The notes below the pieces were generated by a model. That model was not told the DNA's origin and did not search any database. It saw only the letters and a list, made by a program, of their open reading frames with translations. Of a DNA stretch of 64,000 nucleotides, positions 1-9,277 are shown piece by piece. The stretch lies in assembly GCF_024699925.1 (NCBI RefSeq), contig NZ_JAJOMX010000001.1, forward strand, positions 1,526,001 through 1,590,000, in the 5' to 3' direction. The position numbers and the translations under genes were made by a program. This DNA comes from Mesorhizobium sp. J428. GTDB lineage: Bacteria > Pseudomonadota > Alphaproteobacteria > Rhizobiales > Rhizobiaceae. The stretch's first letter is position 1. Each line of letters opens with the position of its first letter.

Positions 1-1
1 C

Positions 2-279
2 GAAGTGGACAGCCTCGGCCTCGACGCGCTCGACCGGCGCTACCTCAGCATGATCGCCCGCAATTTCGGCGGCGGGCCGGTCGGCGTCGAGACGATCGCG
101 GCGGGCCTCTCCGAGCCGCGCGATGCGATCGAGGACATCATCGAGCCGACCTCATCCAGCAGGGCTTCCTGCAGCGCACGCCGCGCGGGCGGGTGCTGAC
201 CGCGATCGCCTGGCGGCATCTGGGGCTGGAGGCGCCGCGGGAGACGTTTGTCCAGTCGACGCTGTTCGAGGACGAGTGA
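2..279 (+). CDS. ruvB: RuvB Holliday-junction helicase, 3' end, with a frameshift
   Basis: This is the C-terminal part of RuvB, the AAA+ motor that drives branch migration with RuvA at Holliday junctions; the 5' part lies outside the window. The visible part is the winged-helix DNA-binding domain, recognisable by the run [20 protein letters not shown] and, after a frame change, [12 protein letters not shown], ending at TGA 277-279. The reading frame shifts by -1 at about 149: the codon after IIEP should be Tyr (TAC) but only AC is present, so the expected EPYLIQQG is broken. Restoring one T repairs the protein perfectly. A genuine ruvB mutation is possible, but a base-calling error at CCGTACC is likelier, since four other frameshifts in the window sit at GTAC. 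The next gene starts inside the stop codon. Confidence 0.9.
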   Translation, partial: SGQPRPRRARPALPQHDRPQFRRRAGRRRDDRGGPLRAARCDRGHHRADLIQQGFLQRTPRGRVLTAIAWRHLGLEAPRETFVQSTLFEDE

Positions 280-689
280 TGGGGTTTCGACGGATCCTGT
301 TGCTGAGCGCAACCGGACTTGCGATCGCCGTCCTATCAGCAGTTATCTGGATGACCGCCCGTCCGGAGCTTCTCGCAAACTCTCTCACTCGGCGGATAAT
401 TTCTCAGTCGACCGTCTGGGGAACGCCAGTGCCGTTGACGCCCGAGCCGCTTCAGAACAACGCCGATCGACAGAGCGTCGAACGTTCGATTATGAAGGCC
501 GGATTCGAGCGGGCGACAGAGACAACTGCCTGGCGCTATCGCAGCGAGCTCGAGCTCGGAAAGGACGTCTACGTTCGCGAAGCCGATCGCTTTCCCTGCC
601 AGATCAAGCACTACGTCGTCGTAGCCTTCGACTCCGCTGACACCTTGTCGGAAGCAACCGGCTTCGAGCACGAGCACGGCTGCCTGTAG
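279..689 (+). CDS. Small membrane-anchored protein of unknown function
   Basis: The 136-aa protein starts at an ATG that overlaps the ruvB stop codon (TGATG), so it is probably translationally coupled to ruvB. Residues 4-24 form one hydrophobic segment (LLLSATGLAIAVLSAVIW), either a membrane anchor or an uncleaved signal. The remaining about 110 residues would lie in the periplasm and contain two cysteines (one in FPCQIKHY, one in HEHGCL at the C-terminus) that could pair. I do not recognise a family. Acidic and aromatic residues near the end (FDSADTLSEATGFEHEHG) suggest a compact soluble domain. Codon use matches the neighbours, so it looks like a real gene. Confidence 0.65.
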   Translation: MGFRRILLLSATGLAIAVLSAVIWMTARPELLANSLTRRIISQSTVWGTPVPLTPEPLQNNADRQSVERSIMKAGFERATETTAWRYRSELELGKDVYVREADRFPCQIKHYVVVAFDSADTLSEATGFEHEHGCL

Positions 690-741
690 CGGTATATGTC
701 CTCGCTGCTGCCAGTCAAACTTGAACCAGGAACAGACCGCC

Positions 742-2001
742 TCAGCCGCCGCGGCCGAGGCCGCGGATCATGTCCATCACGTCCGGCTCGGCCTTGCGGC
801 CGTCGAATTCCTCGACGATGCCGAAGGCGCCGCCGTAGCCCCACATCGACCAGGCGTAGCCGCGCTTCTCGGCCAGCGAGATCATGTCGTGCAGGTAGGC
901 CGCGCGGTAGCGGGCAGGCATGATGGTCTGGGTGCCGTATTCCTGACGGATCATGCCGAACTCGCCGAGGATGATTTCGGCGGGCGGCACGCCGTTCTTC
1001 GCGGCCCATCGCTCGACAAGGTCGAAGGGCTGCGCAAGCGCGGCCGCGAGCTTGTCCGGCGTGTCGAGGGCGGCGATCTGCTCGTCGAGATAGGCGAGCA
1101 TGCCGGGCCGGCGCGCCCAGGGCGCGTCGCGGCGGATGGCGGCGCGGACATTTTCGATCGCCGCGTCGAGATCGGCCTTCGGCACGGCGTCGAGCGGATA
1201 GGGAAGCCCGGTGACGTGGGGGATGAAGTCGCCCGCCCAGGTCGCGCCCTGATGCGTCAGGAGAAACGGCGCGTAGGAGTGGAAGCTCCAGATCACATTG
1301 GCGTCGGGCACGATCTTCGGGTCGAGCGCGGAAAGGCCCTCGGCCGTGCCCCAGCAGCTTCCCGACAGGACGAGCGTCAGGCGGGTGGCCGACGCCCGCG
1401 CGGCGGCGAAGATGCGCGTCAGCCGGTCCTCCCAGTCCCGCTGCTCCGCGCCCTGGCAGGCAAGCGTCGGCTCGTTCATCAGCTCGAAGGCAAGACGCGA
1501 CGGGTCTTCCTTCGCCAGCAGGCGGCCCATCTGGCGGACCAGCTCGACATAGCGGTCGAACAGGGCCGGATCCTGCATTACCTGGCCCATGCCGATGGAG
1601 CGGTTGGAGCCGGCCGGCATCAGGTGCAGGTCGACGATCACCTTGAGGCCGGCGGCGTTGGCCATGCGGGCAGAAGAGAGCACCGAGGCGAACAGGTCGT
1701 CCCGCAGCCCCTCCGTCTCAGGCGACAGGAACGGCGAGGGATCGACCGGCATGCGCACGAAGTCGAGGCCCGCCGCCTTCAGCGCCGCGAGGTCGGCCTC
1801 GGTGACGGACTTGCGCCATTCCGGAAAGGGCAGGATCGCGTCGCGCTCGCTCCAGCGGCTCTCGTCGGGCCAGGTCGTCCAGATGTCGAGGTTGATGCCG
1901 CGATGGGCCTCGAAGGTGGCAGCGGCGGCGGGCACGGCAAATGCCAGCGCCACGGCCGCCGCCGTCAGCGCCCGCTTGATCGTCCGAACGAGAAATGGCA
2001 T
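742..2001 (-). CDS. Secreted glycoside hydrolase family 5 (cellulase-like)
   Basis: This is a 419-aa exported glycosidase with a cleavable signal peptide (about residues 1-28, ending PAAAA). Family GH5 retaining enzymes use two glutamates: the acid/base is seen at E177 in the run FELMNEP and the nucleophile at E347 in ILGEFG. A conserved His-Ser-Tyr (HSYAPF, about 240) and an aromatic tryptophan near the end (SMWGYGG) fit the (beta/alpha)8 active site. The enzyme probably cleaves a beta-glucan or mannan, or its own polysaccharide, in the periplasm or outside; the substrate cannot be read from sequence. It is transcribed divergently from ybgC and converges on the small membrane protein gene, so it is a single-gene unit. 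Confidence 0.85.
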   Translation of the reverse strand: MPFLVRTIKRALTAAAVALAFAVPAAAATFEAHRGINLDIWTTWPDESRWSERDAILPFPEWRKSVTEADLAALKAAGLDFVRMPVDPSPFLSPETEGLRDDLFASVLSSARMANAAGLKVIVDLHLMPAGSNRSIGMGQVMQDPALFDRYVELVRQMGRLLAKEDPSRLAFELMNEPTLACQGAEQRDWEDRLTRIFAAARASATRLTLVLSGSCWGTAEGLSALDPKIVPDANVIWSFHSYAPFLLTHQGATWAGDFIPHVTGLPYPLDAVPKADLDAAIENVRAAIRRDAPWARRPGMLAYLDEQIAALDTPDKLAAALAQPFDLVERWAAKNGVPPAEIILGEFGMIRQEYGTQTIMPARYRAAYLHDMISLAEKRGYAWSMWGYGGAFGIVEEFDGRKAEPDVMDMIRGLGRGG

Positions 2002-2059
2002 CCGGTCCGCCTCCGGTTCGCTCCGTCTTTGTCAGGCGGCGCAGGGAAAGGAAAGTCGA

Positions 2060-2530
2060 ATGGCCGATCATGGTGAATCGGGCGCGCCCGACGCAATCCC
2101 CCTCGCAGGGGTGCTGACGTCCACGGGCCACCGCCACGTGGTGCGGGTCTATTATGCCGACACGGATTTCTCCGGCGTGGTCTACCATGCGCGCTATCTC
2201 GAATTCTTCGAGCGCGGCCGCTCCGATTTCCTGCGGCTGGCCGGCGTGCACCACACCGAGCTCGCCGACGGCAAGCACGGCGAGAAGCTGGTCTGGGTGG
2301 TGCGCCGCATGGAGATCGACTTCAAGGGCTCGGCCAGGATCGACGACGTGCTGACGATCGACACGATCACCGAAAACGTCTCCGGCGCGCGCATCTTCAT
2401 GGCGCAGAAACTGTCGCGCGACGGCCAGGTGCTGGTCGAGGCCAAGGTCGAGGCGGCGATCGTCTCGGAGAGCGGCCGGCCGCGGCGGTTTCCGAAGGAA
2501 TGGGTCGAGGCGTTCATGCCGCAGGGCTGA
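2060..2530 (+). CDS. ybgC: YbgC-type acyl-CoA thioesterase
   Basis: The 156-aa hotdog-fold thioesterase is the usual first gene of the Tol-Pal cluster and hydrolyses acyl-CoA or acyl-ACP thioesters linked to envelope lipid metabolism. The signature is the catalytic Asp in VYYADTDFSGVVYHARYLEF, which is the YbgC/4-hydroxybenzoyl-CoA thioesterase active-site motif. I chose the ATG at 2060 because it follows a purine-rich ribosome site (GGGAAAGGAAAG) and gives a normal family length with a short polar N-terminal extension. Normally tolQ follows closely; here it is 4.4 kb away, separated by an accessory island. Confidence 0.93.
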   Translation: MADHGESGAPDAIPLAGVLTSTGHRHVVRVYYADTDFSGVVYHARYLEFFERGRSDFLRLAGVHHTELADGKHGEKLVWVVRRMEIDFKGSARIDDVLTIDTITENVSGARIFMAQKLSRDGQVLVEAKVEAAIVSESGRPRRFPKEWVEAFMPQG

Positions 2531-2611
2531 GGGCCTGCGTTCGGGCGTGCGAAGGCGTCGCCCGTGCAGGGTTTGCGCGGGCGGAAACAGGGCAGGCTAC
2601 GCTGGAGTTGC

Positions 2612-3070
2612 TCAGGACGTGTCGCGCAGCTCGACCGGCACGGCGGCGGCGAGTGCAAGCCTCTCGATGAATGCGTCGAGGCCGTGGATCGCGTTGCCCT
2701 CATTGCCAGCCTCGTCGGAGGCCAGCCCACGGTGCAGGAACGACAGGCGGCACAGATGTGCCGCGACGGCCTGCATGTAGTGCCCGAATGCCCTGAGTGA
2801 ATCGGCAATGTCCTCGGCATCGAAGGGATTGCTGCCGAAGCCGGCCGGCATTGGGACGGGCGTCCAGGTCCCGCGTGCGGAGTTCCGGAGCGTGCCTTCG
2901 ACATAGGCCCTGAGTAGCTCATTCGCCTGCCAGGCGGCCCACAGCACGCACCAGCGGACCCAGAACGACCGGCCGGCGGCCTGTTCGGCCATGTCGGCGA
3001 TCGAGAAGAGGCGCATGACGATCCTCGCCTTTAACGCCTGTTCCCTCCCCGCCTTCGCCCTCCAGCCCAT
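2612..3070 (-). CDS. Hypothetical protein at the edge of the tol island
   Basis: This 152-aa protein is on the opposite strand to ybgC and tolQ. The sequence is mainly alpha-helical with a Trp-rich stretch (SFWVRWCVLWAAWQANELL) and no signal peptide. I do not recognise a family. Two starts are possible: ATG at 3070, preceded by GGGGAG, and ATG at 3016, preceded by GAGGA; the upstream one is used. High GC codon use resembles the core genome rather than the AT-richer reverse transcriptase next to it, so it may mark the boundary of the island. Confidence 0.5.
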   Translation of the reverse strand: MGWRAKAGREQALKARIVMRLFSIADMAEQAAGRSFWVRWCVLWAAWQANELLRAYVEGTLRNSARGTWTPVPMPAGFGSNPFDAEDIADSLRAFGHYMQAVAAHLCRLSFLHRGLASDEAGNEGNAIHGLDAFIERLALAAAVPVELRDTS

Positions 3071-3372
3071 CGCCGGCTCCCCGTTTCACCGGCCGTAGTG
3101 TGGGGCATGTTTGGAAGGCGTGGATGAAAAGATTTCGGACGCTAACGGGAACAAGGGGTTAGGTGAGAACGGGCGGAAATCGATGCATCGCGGAGAGGCG
3201 CTGTGCCGCTCGCGGGGGAGGTAGACGCAGGATGACAGGGATGGGGTGGATTGCGGAAGGTCCGCTTCTGGGAGCGTAGTCGCGCAAGCGGCCGTTCAGA
3301 CAGCCGCCGCGCTTCGGCAGCGGACGGCACGTATCTCCTTCCCTCGCGCCAGGGCGATCCTCGAAGCAGGCA
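3071..3372. other. Intergenic stretch between the hypothetical gene and the reverse transcriptase
   Basis: About 300 bp with no convincing gene. It is the 3' flank of the reverse transcriptase. I looked here for a group II intron domain V hairpin on the minus strand and saw none. No clear terminator is visible. Confidence 0.4.
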
Positions 3373-4656
3373 CTAGGCCATCTCGGACTTGGCCTCCTTT
3401 AATCGCCAGACCAGCGGATTGCGCTCCTGCCGGGCGAGCTCCTCGATACCCAGTAGGGACGCCGCATCCTTGATGTCACGTTGCCTCTTGATGTCTCGAT
3501 ACTCGCCGAGGAAGGCCCCTACCAAGCCAGCCATTTTTGCATCGATTCGGCCAAACAGTGCATCATCGTTACAGAAGCGGTAGTGCTTGCCCCACCCGCG
3601 AATTATGCTGTCTGTCCGATTGAGGGTCGCTACGAGTGAATGTTTTCGCGGGATGGCCTCACCTCTTTTTGTCTCCCGCATACCCTTAGCGCTTTCGTTG
3701 AAGCGCTTCTTTACATTCAACTCCAGTTTCGAAATCGCCTTCGATGAGGGACGGATAAAGCCATTATTAAACTCGATTCCAAGCCAGTCGAACTTGTTCG
3801 AAACTCTAAGTGGTGCCGTCGAAGACTTTTCCTCGGAGAGGGTCATCCCGAACTCGGCTAGGATGGTGATGGCCAGCCGCATACGAGCTTTGGCGGCCGC
3901 TCCTGAAGGCGCGAGAATGATAAAGTCGTCGATATACCGAACGCACACGCAGTCGCCTTCGTTCATGCGACGATCAAAGTCGTGAAGCAGGATGTTGCCC
4001 AGCAGAGGCGACAAAGAATTGCCCTGGGCGACCCCAATAGCCTCTATGGGGAAGGCCTGTGCTTTCTCCTTAAGCTCGGCCATATTTGATAGTTCGAGCC
4101 TAATTGCATCCTTAAACAGCGCCACGAACGTTGGATCTTCTGTGACTTTCGCAATAATGTCTGTCACGAGAGGTTTAGGTATCTTGGTGAAGAAGGCGCG
4201 TATGTCGGCAAACGCTACGTGGGTGCCGCCATTGCCGATTGCTGTGAGCACAGCTTGGACAGCGGCGGGGACCGCTGCAAGCCCATTCTTCTGCTTCTTG
4301 ATACCGCCGAAGCTGTTGGGATTGTGAAAATACGGCTTGAGTCCGGGAACCGTCTCCAGCGCCTCAAGTACCGCGCGCTGGACGATACGCGAACGTAGCG
4401 GGGCCAGCACGAGCGGACGGAACTTGGCGCTTTTGCTACCGTCTGCGTTCTTCTTGGCTACTGGAATTCCCTTGGCTTCGGGAAATCGGAAGCTGCCGGC
4501 AGACAGCTGACCACTTAGAACGTTGATGTTCTTCTGTGGATCGGCCGCGAACTCATCAACCTCAGCGCGGACGTCGAGCGAAGTGGAGGTCTGCGCATTC
4601 TCTTGGATGACGCGCCATGCTTTGTGCAGCGTTGCCTTGCTCTGCACCAATTTCAT
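3373..4656 (-). CDS. Reverse transcriptase, group II-like, without an intron
   Basis: This 427-aa RNA-directed DNA polymerase carries the diagnostic blocks: KFRPLVLAPLRSRIVQRAV (about 78-96), the first catalytic Asp in FADIRAFFTKIP (D151), AQGNSLSPLLGNILL (210-224) and YIDDF (241-245, catalytic D243 and D244). A thumb/X-like segment WLGIEF...LNRTDSIIRGWGKHYRFCN follows (291-363), as in group II intron proteins, but there is no HNH endonuclease domain and no intron RNA is visible. It also lacks the SQ-type motif of diversity-generating elements. I use ATG 4656 (MKLVQSKATLHKAW); a TTG at 4677 would add seven residues. Base composition is visibly more AT-rich than the flanks, suggesting transfer. 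It lies beside a PIN-like gene and a duplicated 127-bp non-coding block, in an arrangement like defence-associated RTs with an upstream RNA. The exact RT class is unknown. Confidence 0.88.
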   Translation of the reverse strand: MKLVQSKATLHKAWRVIQENAQTSTSLDVRAEVDEFAADPQKNINVLSGQLSAGSFRFPEAKGIPVAKKNADGSKSAKFRPLVLAPLRSRIVQRAVLEALETVPGLKPYFHNPNSFGGIKKQKNGLAAVPAAVQAVLTAIGNGGTHVAFADIRAFFTKIPKPLVTDIIAKVTEDPTFVALFKDAIRLELSNMAELKEKAQAFPIEAIGVAQGNSLSPLLGNILLHDFDRRMNEGDCVCVRYIDDFIILAPSGAAAKARMRLAITILAEFGMTLSEEKSSTAPLRVSNKFDWLGIEFNNGFIRPSSKAISKLELNVKKRFNESAKGMRETKRGEAIPRKHSLVATLNRTDSIIRGWGKHYRFCNDDALFGRIDAKMAGLVGAFLGEYRDIKRQRDIKDAASLLGIEELARQERNPLVWRLKEAKSEMA

Positions 4657-4722
4657 GAGAGGCGATGGCGATCTCAAAAGTCCTTAGGGTCCTGTTTGTG
4701 AGCCCTACCCGTCCGACAGGCG

Positions 4723-4849
4723 CTGACCACTGCAGAGGTACGTTGCCGCCCATTCTGCGCGGATGAGACCGTGACCTGCGCCACCGCCTCGCCGCCGCAC
4801 TCCACCTCGAACGCCCTGGATAATCCAGCCGCCGACATGAAGGCGAATG
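4723..4849. repeat. 127-bp direct repeat, copy 1
   Basis: Nearly identical to 5102-5228, in the same orientation and offset by 379 bp. 126 of 127 bases match; the single difference is A at 4823 versus T at 5202. It begins CTGACCACTGCAGAGG and ends GAAGGCGAATG. It sits just upstream of the reverse transcriptase start on the minus strand. Confidence 0.95.
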
Positions 4850-5101
4850 CCAACCCGATGAACCAGCGCGTCAGGCGACGCGGACGGCTCCCGGCCCGTG
4901 CTGACTTGGCACGTTTTTGCTTGCAGCGCGCATAAGTTGCACCTCCTACCTGACCTTAGCCTTTTTGGGACTTGGGGCAAGGGCGCCGCTCGCTCGCGCG
5001 GCGGGACCGCCCGGCCCGTGAAATAAATGGGTCCAGCCGCCAAACAGGAACCTGAAACAGAGAGGGTTACGGCTAGCTTCATCTCATCGGAACGGTCGGG
5101 T

Positions 5102-5228
5102 CTGACCACTGCAGAGGTACGTTGCCGCCCATTCTGCGCGGATGAGACCGTGACCTGCGCCACCGCCTCGCCGCCGCACTCCACCTCGAACGCCCTGGAT
5201 ATTCCAGCCGCCGACATGAAGGCGAATG
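5102..5228. repeat. 127-bp direct repeat, copy 2
   Basis: Second copy of the block at 4723-4849, separated from it by 252 bp. The boundaries are abrupt: flanking bases on both sides differ between copies, as expected for a recent duplication or copy event rather than for diverged homology. Confidence 0.95.
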
Positions 5229-5531
5229 TTCAGATGCAAATTATGCACAAGCCGCAGATGTTCTTCAAGTGTTCTCTCGAAGACATCAGCCATTATTCAC
5301 ACCCAGAAGCTAACTCAGCCTGGACACGCTACTTGGCGTTTCACTCGGGGACCCCACGCCCTCTGCGCCTTTGTCGTCCCAGCACGGTTGACCCGCTTGG
5401 GGGCGCCAACGACCCTCGGTATGACAGGTAAGCGGTCGTTCCTGGACGTTGGCTCTCTCTACGTTAGCCGAACATTTCTCAGCAGCGGGGTTGGGAGATA
5501 GGCCATTCAGTTAGCCGCTGCACCCCGCGGG

Positions 5532-6503
5532 TCAAAGCTCATCAAGGGAGGTTAGGAGCCGTGTACCATAAGTCTTGCCGAGCCGGGCCTGTAGGGCAAG
5601 ATTGACGAACGTCTTCTCCCCGATGACGATATCGGCGAGCGGCAAGACTGTGGCAAAGGCCGACATGTCGCGTAGGTCGTTCTCCGCGATCGGCCTTATC
5701 TGATCCTCGAGTCTGACAGCGAGTTCCCTCTCCGTAGCGAGGATCGGTACGTCAGCAGGGATACTACGGACCAACGAAGGTTCAATGTCGCGTACATCAT
5801 TCCAGTTCAGCCCAAGCCGTCGGCCAGTTGCAAGAATGAAGTCAAGCTCATCGACAATCAAGCGCGCGGCGTAAGCGCGTTTGCGCAACGCCAACGTTTC
5901 GGAGGCGACGATAGCCCGGCGTGCTTCGATCCCGGCGACGAGATCGGCCGAGCCAGCACTGAATCGCCTAACACCTTCGCGCCTCACATCCTCATCACTG
6001 GCGGTTAGATAGTCGAAAAGCGCCCTTGCGGGGTCTGAGCGCATGTATTCGAGGACCGCGTCTGATAGCGCGATGCCGAACACCCCGGGCGAATAATCGG
6101 CGGCCGCTTCGAACCATAGATTGGACAGGAACCAGTGCGACTCTGGCGATGCTCGCCTGATCGCAAATTTGTCGGCCAGATATGCTGCGAGCGTCTCATC
6201 CAATATACGACGGCGGCCGCGAAAGACCCGGCCCCCGCTGATCGTCACTTGGACTCGCGCCATATTGGCCCGGCGGACCGGGTCATTAATCTTCAAGGTT
6301 TCGTAAATATTTGCGAAGCTTAGTGGGACGATAAAGCGCTGCTGCTGAAGCGCTTCGACCACTTTTACCAGCCTTACGTGATCCTGCGGATAGCTGGTCT
6401 TGTCCCAAGCGCCACGTGCCATCGACACCCATGCATTTTGATCGAGATATAGAATTTTTTCCACGGTTTCAGAAGTATCGCTAGCAATAGGCTTCGGCAA
6501 CAA
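5532..6503 (-). CDS. PIN-like nuclease domain protein
   Basis: This 323-aa protein begins with a beta-strand and acidic residue typical of PIN-fold ribonucleases (KILYLDQNAWVSMARG, D21). It has an internal acidic position (PLSFANIYETL, E68) and a C-terminal cluster ENDLRDMSAF with PLADIV and GEK (about 274-297), matching the three or four metal-binding acids of that fold. The C-terminus LGKTYGTRLL resembles standalone PIN-like proteins of accessory regions. No antitoxin partner lies next to it, so a classical VapC role is unlikely. The reading start is uncertain (TTG 6503 used). It is upstream of and co-oriented with the reverse transcriptase, 875 bp apart. Assignment to the PIN fold is from motif pattern only. 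Confidence 0.6.
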   Translation of the reverse strand: MLPKPIASDTSETVEKILYLDQNAWVSMARGAWDKTSYPQDHVRLVKVVEALQQQRFIVPLSFANIYETLKINDPVRRANMARVQVTISGGRVFRGRRRILDETLAAYLADKFAIRRASPESHWFLSNLWFEAAADYSPGVFGIALSDAVLEYMRSDPARALFDYLTASDEDVRREGVRRFSAGSADLVAGIEARRAIVASETLALRKRAYAARLIVDELDFILATGRRLGLNWNDVRDIEPSLVRSIPADVPILATERELAVRLEDQIRPIAENDLRDMSAFATVLPLADIVIGEKTFVNLALQARLGKTYGTRLLTSLDEL

Positions 6504-6935
6504 TGGCGTCGCTTCCTGTCGGAGACTTTCATGCTGTAACGGACCTGCTTCAGGCGGACAGTCTGCTGCTTCGCCGGTGCATCACTCGTCCCTCCGCTCT
6601 ACGGTTGTAGTGTTCCTCGCACCACGCGGGTCGGGCACCTCCATCTCACTTCCACACCCTGCCGATGATCCACCGGATCATCGGCTCGCCGCTCGCGGCG
6701 ACCGGGCGTTCACGCCTCCTTAACCATAACGGTCCATTAAGAACCAAAGGGAAATCGTAGTGAATCCACTGCGCCTTCCTTTGACCAAAATTGCTCACGA
6801 AAAGGCGCCATCTGGCGCATTCGGGGCATTTCCGGCGGTCGGGGGACGAAAGACCCGGCAACCGGTGCGGAACGATTTGGGACGGTGCGCGTGGGCTAGC
6901 CGCTGCAAGGCCCGTCTTTCTGGGACAGTCACTTC
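6504..6935 (+). promoter_or_regulatory. tolQ upstream region
   Basis: 432 bp without a gene between the PIN-like gene and tolQ. It probably carries the tol operon promoter. A TTAACCAT element at 6720-6727, followed by CATTAAG about 10 bp later, resembles half-sites of the alphaproteobacterial cell-cycle regulator CtrA. The same octamer occurs upstream of pal. No further gene or repeat is seen. Confidence 0.45.
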
Positions 6936-7649
6936 ATGGAAACTTTGCCTCTCGCAACCACCGGCGGCGAACTCTCGATCTGGGAACTCTTCTGGCAGGC
7001 CGGCTGGGTCGTCAAACTGGTGATGATCGGCCTGCTCGCCGCCTCGATCTGGACCTGGGCCATCATCATCGACAAGACCATCGCCTACGGCCGCATGCGC
7101 GCGGCGCTGAACCGCTTCGAGCAGGTGTTCTGGTCGGGTCAGTCGCTGGAGGAGCTCTACCGCACCCTCTCCGACCGCAAGACGACCGGCATGGGCTCGA
7201 TCTTCGTCGCCGCGATGCGCGAGTGGAAGAAGAGCTTCGAGAAGGGCGCGCGCACGCCGATGGGCCTGCAGATGCGCATCGACAAGGCGATGGACCTGGC
7301 GCTGTCGCGCGAGATGGAGCGGCTGGAAAGCCGCCTCGGCTTCCTCGCCTCGGTCGGCTCGGCCGGCCCGTTCATCGGCCTGTTCGGCACGGTCGTCGGC
7401 ATCATGACCTCGTTCCAGGCGATCGCCGGCTCGAAGTCGACCTCGCTCGCGGTCGTCGCGCCCGGCATCGCCGAGGCGCTTCTGGCCACCGCCATCGGCC
7501 TGCTGGCCGCCATTCCGGCCGTCATCGCCTACAACAAGCTGACGGCCGACGCCGGCAAGATCGGCGCGCGCATGGAAGGGTTCGCGGACGAGTTCTCCGC
7601 CATACTCTCGCGACAGATCGATGAGAAGGTCGGCCAGAAGGCGGCCTGA
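6936..7649 (+). CDS. tolQ: TolQ inner-membrane proton-channel subunit
   Basis: The 237-aa TolQ forms, with TolR, the proton-driven motor that energises TolA for outer-membrane constriction and Pal recycling at division. There are three transmembrane segments: about 22-45 ([20 protein letters not shown]), 140-165 ([20 protein letters not shown]) and 180-205 ([20 protein letters not shown]). The conserved ion-path Thr/Pro pattern [10 protein letters not shown] and [11 protein letters not shown] is intact. It is followed 24 bp later by tolR. Confidence 0.96.
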   Translation: METLPLATTGGELSIWELFWQAGWVVKLVMIGLLAASIWTWAIIIDKTIAYGRMRAALNRFEQVFWSGQSLEELYRTLSDRKTTGMGSIFVAAMREWKKSFEKGARTPMGLQMRIDKAMDLALSREMERLESRLGFLASVGSAGPFIGLFGTVVGIMTSFQAIAGSKSTSLAVVAPGIAEALLATAIGLLAAIPAVIAYNKLTADAGKIGARMEGFADEFSAILSRQIDEKVGQKAA

Positions 7650-7673
7650 CGCAACGGCTGACAGGAGACGACC

Positions 7674-8126
<453 letters not shown>

Positions 8127-8135
8127 TCCCCACCG

Positions 8136-9254
8136 ATGAAGGCAGGGCTGTCCACATCGCTGGTCATGCATGCGGCGCTGATCGCATTCGGCCTCGTCAC
8201 GCTGTCGGCCCCGCCGGCACATGACGTCGGCGACGTGCAGGCCGTGCCGGTGGACCTGATTCCGATGGAGGAGCTGACCCAGCTCCAGCAGGGCGACAAG
8301 ACCGCGAAACAGGCCGAGAAGCCGGCGCCGAAGCAGACCGAGCGTCCGCACACCGTGCCGGACGCCAAGACGATCGGCAACAACGACATCGACCTCGACG
8401 ACGTGCCGAAGCCCGAGGCCTCGCCGCGCAAGATCGACACGGCCTCCGCGCCCAAGCCGGAACCGGCCCCGAAGCCCGAGCCGAAGCCTGTCGAAGCGAA
8501 GCCCGAGCCGAAGCCAGAGCCCAAGCCCGCCGAGGCGAAGCCGGAACCGAAGCCCGCGCCGCAGCCTGTCGAGGCAAAGCCGGAGCCCAAGCCTGCGCCG
8601 CAGCCGGAGAAGGTCGCGGAACTGCCGCAGCCGAAGCCCGAACCGACGCCGACGCCCGCTCCGGCACCCGAGACGACCGCCTCCACCGAGACGGCCCCGG
8701 CCATGGAGTTTCCCGACCAGCTGCCGCGGCCGGAGGCCCGTCCGCAGCCGCTGGCGCGCGAAGTCGCGAAGGCGGAAGAGAAGAAGCCGACCAAGCCGAC
8801 ACAGGACAAGACCGCCTCCACCGACCAGGACCTGGAATCGATCCTCGACCAGGCAAAGGCGCTGGTGACCAAGGAAAAGCCCGCCGGCGGCGGCGCGAAG
8901 CGCTCGGAACAGACCGCGTCCCTCGGCGCCGACCGGCCGAGCAGCGCGCAGAAGCTGTCGGCGAGCGAGATGGACGCGCTGCGCCAGCGCCTCGCCAGCT
9001 GCTGGAGCATCCCGGCCGGCGTCGACGACGCCGAGCTGTTGAAGGTGTCGGTGCGCTTCCGCCTCGACCGGGCGGGCGAGCTCGAGGCGCGTCCGGAAGT
9101 CATCCGCGGCGGCGCCTCCTCGGGTCCGGGCCGGACCGCCGCCGAATCCGCCGTGCGCGCCGTCTCCAAATGCGCGCCCTTCAACCTCCCCGCCGACAAA
9201 TACGAGACGTGGGCCGAAGTCGTCGTGAACTTCGATCCCAGCGACATGTTCTGA
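8136..9254 (+). CDS. tolA: TolA energy-transducing periplasmic bridge
   Basis: TolA links the TolQR motor to Pal and TolB. The 372-aa protein has an N-terminal membrane segment ([15 protein letters not shown], about 8-24), then a long Pro/Lys/Glu-rich domain (about 105-185) built of repeating [17 protein letters not shown] units that should form an extended spacer. The C-terminal globular domain (about 280-372) contains the paired cysteines typical of TolA ([13 protein letters not shown] and [11 protein letters not shown]). The repeats are rich in direct DNA repetition, which makes length variation between strains likely. Confidence 0.93.
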   Translation: MKAGLSTSLVMHAALIAFGLVTLSAPPAHDVGDVQAVPVDLIPMEELTQLQQGDKTAKQAEKPAPKQTERPHTVPDAKTIGNNDIDLDDVPKPEASPRKIDTASAPKPEPAPKPEPKPVEAKPEPKPEPKPAEAKPEPKPAPQPVEAKPEPKPAPQPEKVAELPQPKPEPTPTPAPAPETTASTETAPAMEFPDQLPRPEARPQPLAREVAKAEEKKPTKPTQDKTASTDQDLESILDQAKALVTKEKPAGGGAKRSEQTASLGADRPSSAQKLSASEMDALRQRLASCWSIPAGVDDAELLKVSVRFRLDRAGELEARPEVIRGGASSGPGRTAAESAVRAVSKCAPFNLPADKYETWAEVVVNFDPSDMF

Positions 9255-9277
9255 TCGGACAGCAGAAGCGAGAGAAG

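Larger units (their letters stand above)
4657..5531. other. Non-coding leader region upstream of the reverse transcriptase
   Basis: About 870 bp lie between the PIN-like gene and the reverse transcriptase, both read on the minus strand, with no convincing intact gene. It contains the two 127-bp repeats. On the minus strand an AGGAGG followed by ATG (about 4937-4950) starts a 20-codon frame. A neighbouring frame continues as a hydrophobic stretch WFIGLAFAFMSAAG then FEVECGGEAVAQVTV into the 4723-4849 repeat and stops at 4674. This looks like the remnant of a small secreted-protein gene with a 1-nt frame break. Alternatively the whole stretch may be a structured RNA serving the reverse transcriptase. 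Nothing recognisable is seen at 5229-5531. Confidence 0.35.

Noticed and set aside
3373..5228. Diversity-generating retroelement (template and variable repeats beside an RT)
   Set aside because: The two 127-bp repeats differ at only one base (A versus T), no target gene ends in a repeat, and the RT has QGNSLSP rather than the SQ-type motif of these elements.
3071..5531. Mobile group II intron encoding the RT
   Set aside because: No domain V-like hairpin was seen downstream of the RT on its strand, and the protein has no HNH endonuclease domain.
5532..6503. VapC-type toxin of a toxin-antitoxin pair
   Set aside because: The protein is 323 aa, much longer than VapC, and no small antitoxin gene precedes it.
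8450..8680. Tandem repeat or CRISPR-like array
   Set aside because: The repetition is the PKPEPKP-type spacer coding region of tolA, in frame and imperfect, without regular spacers.
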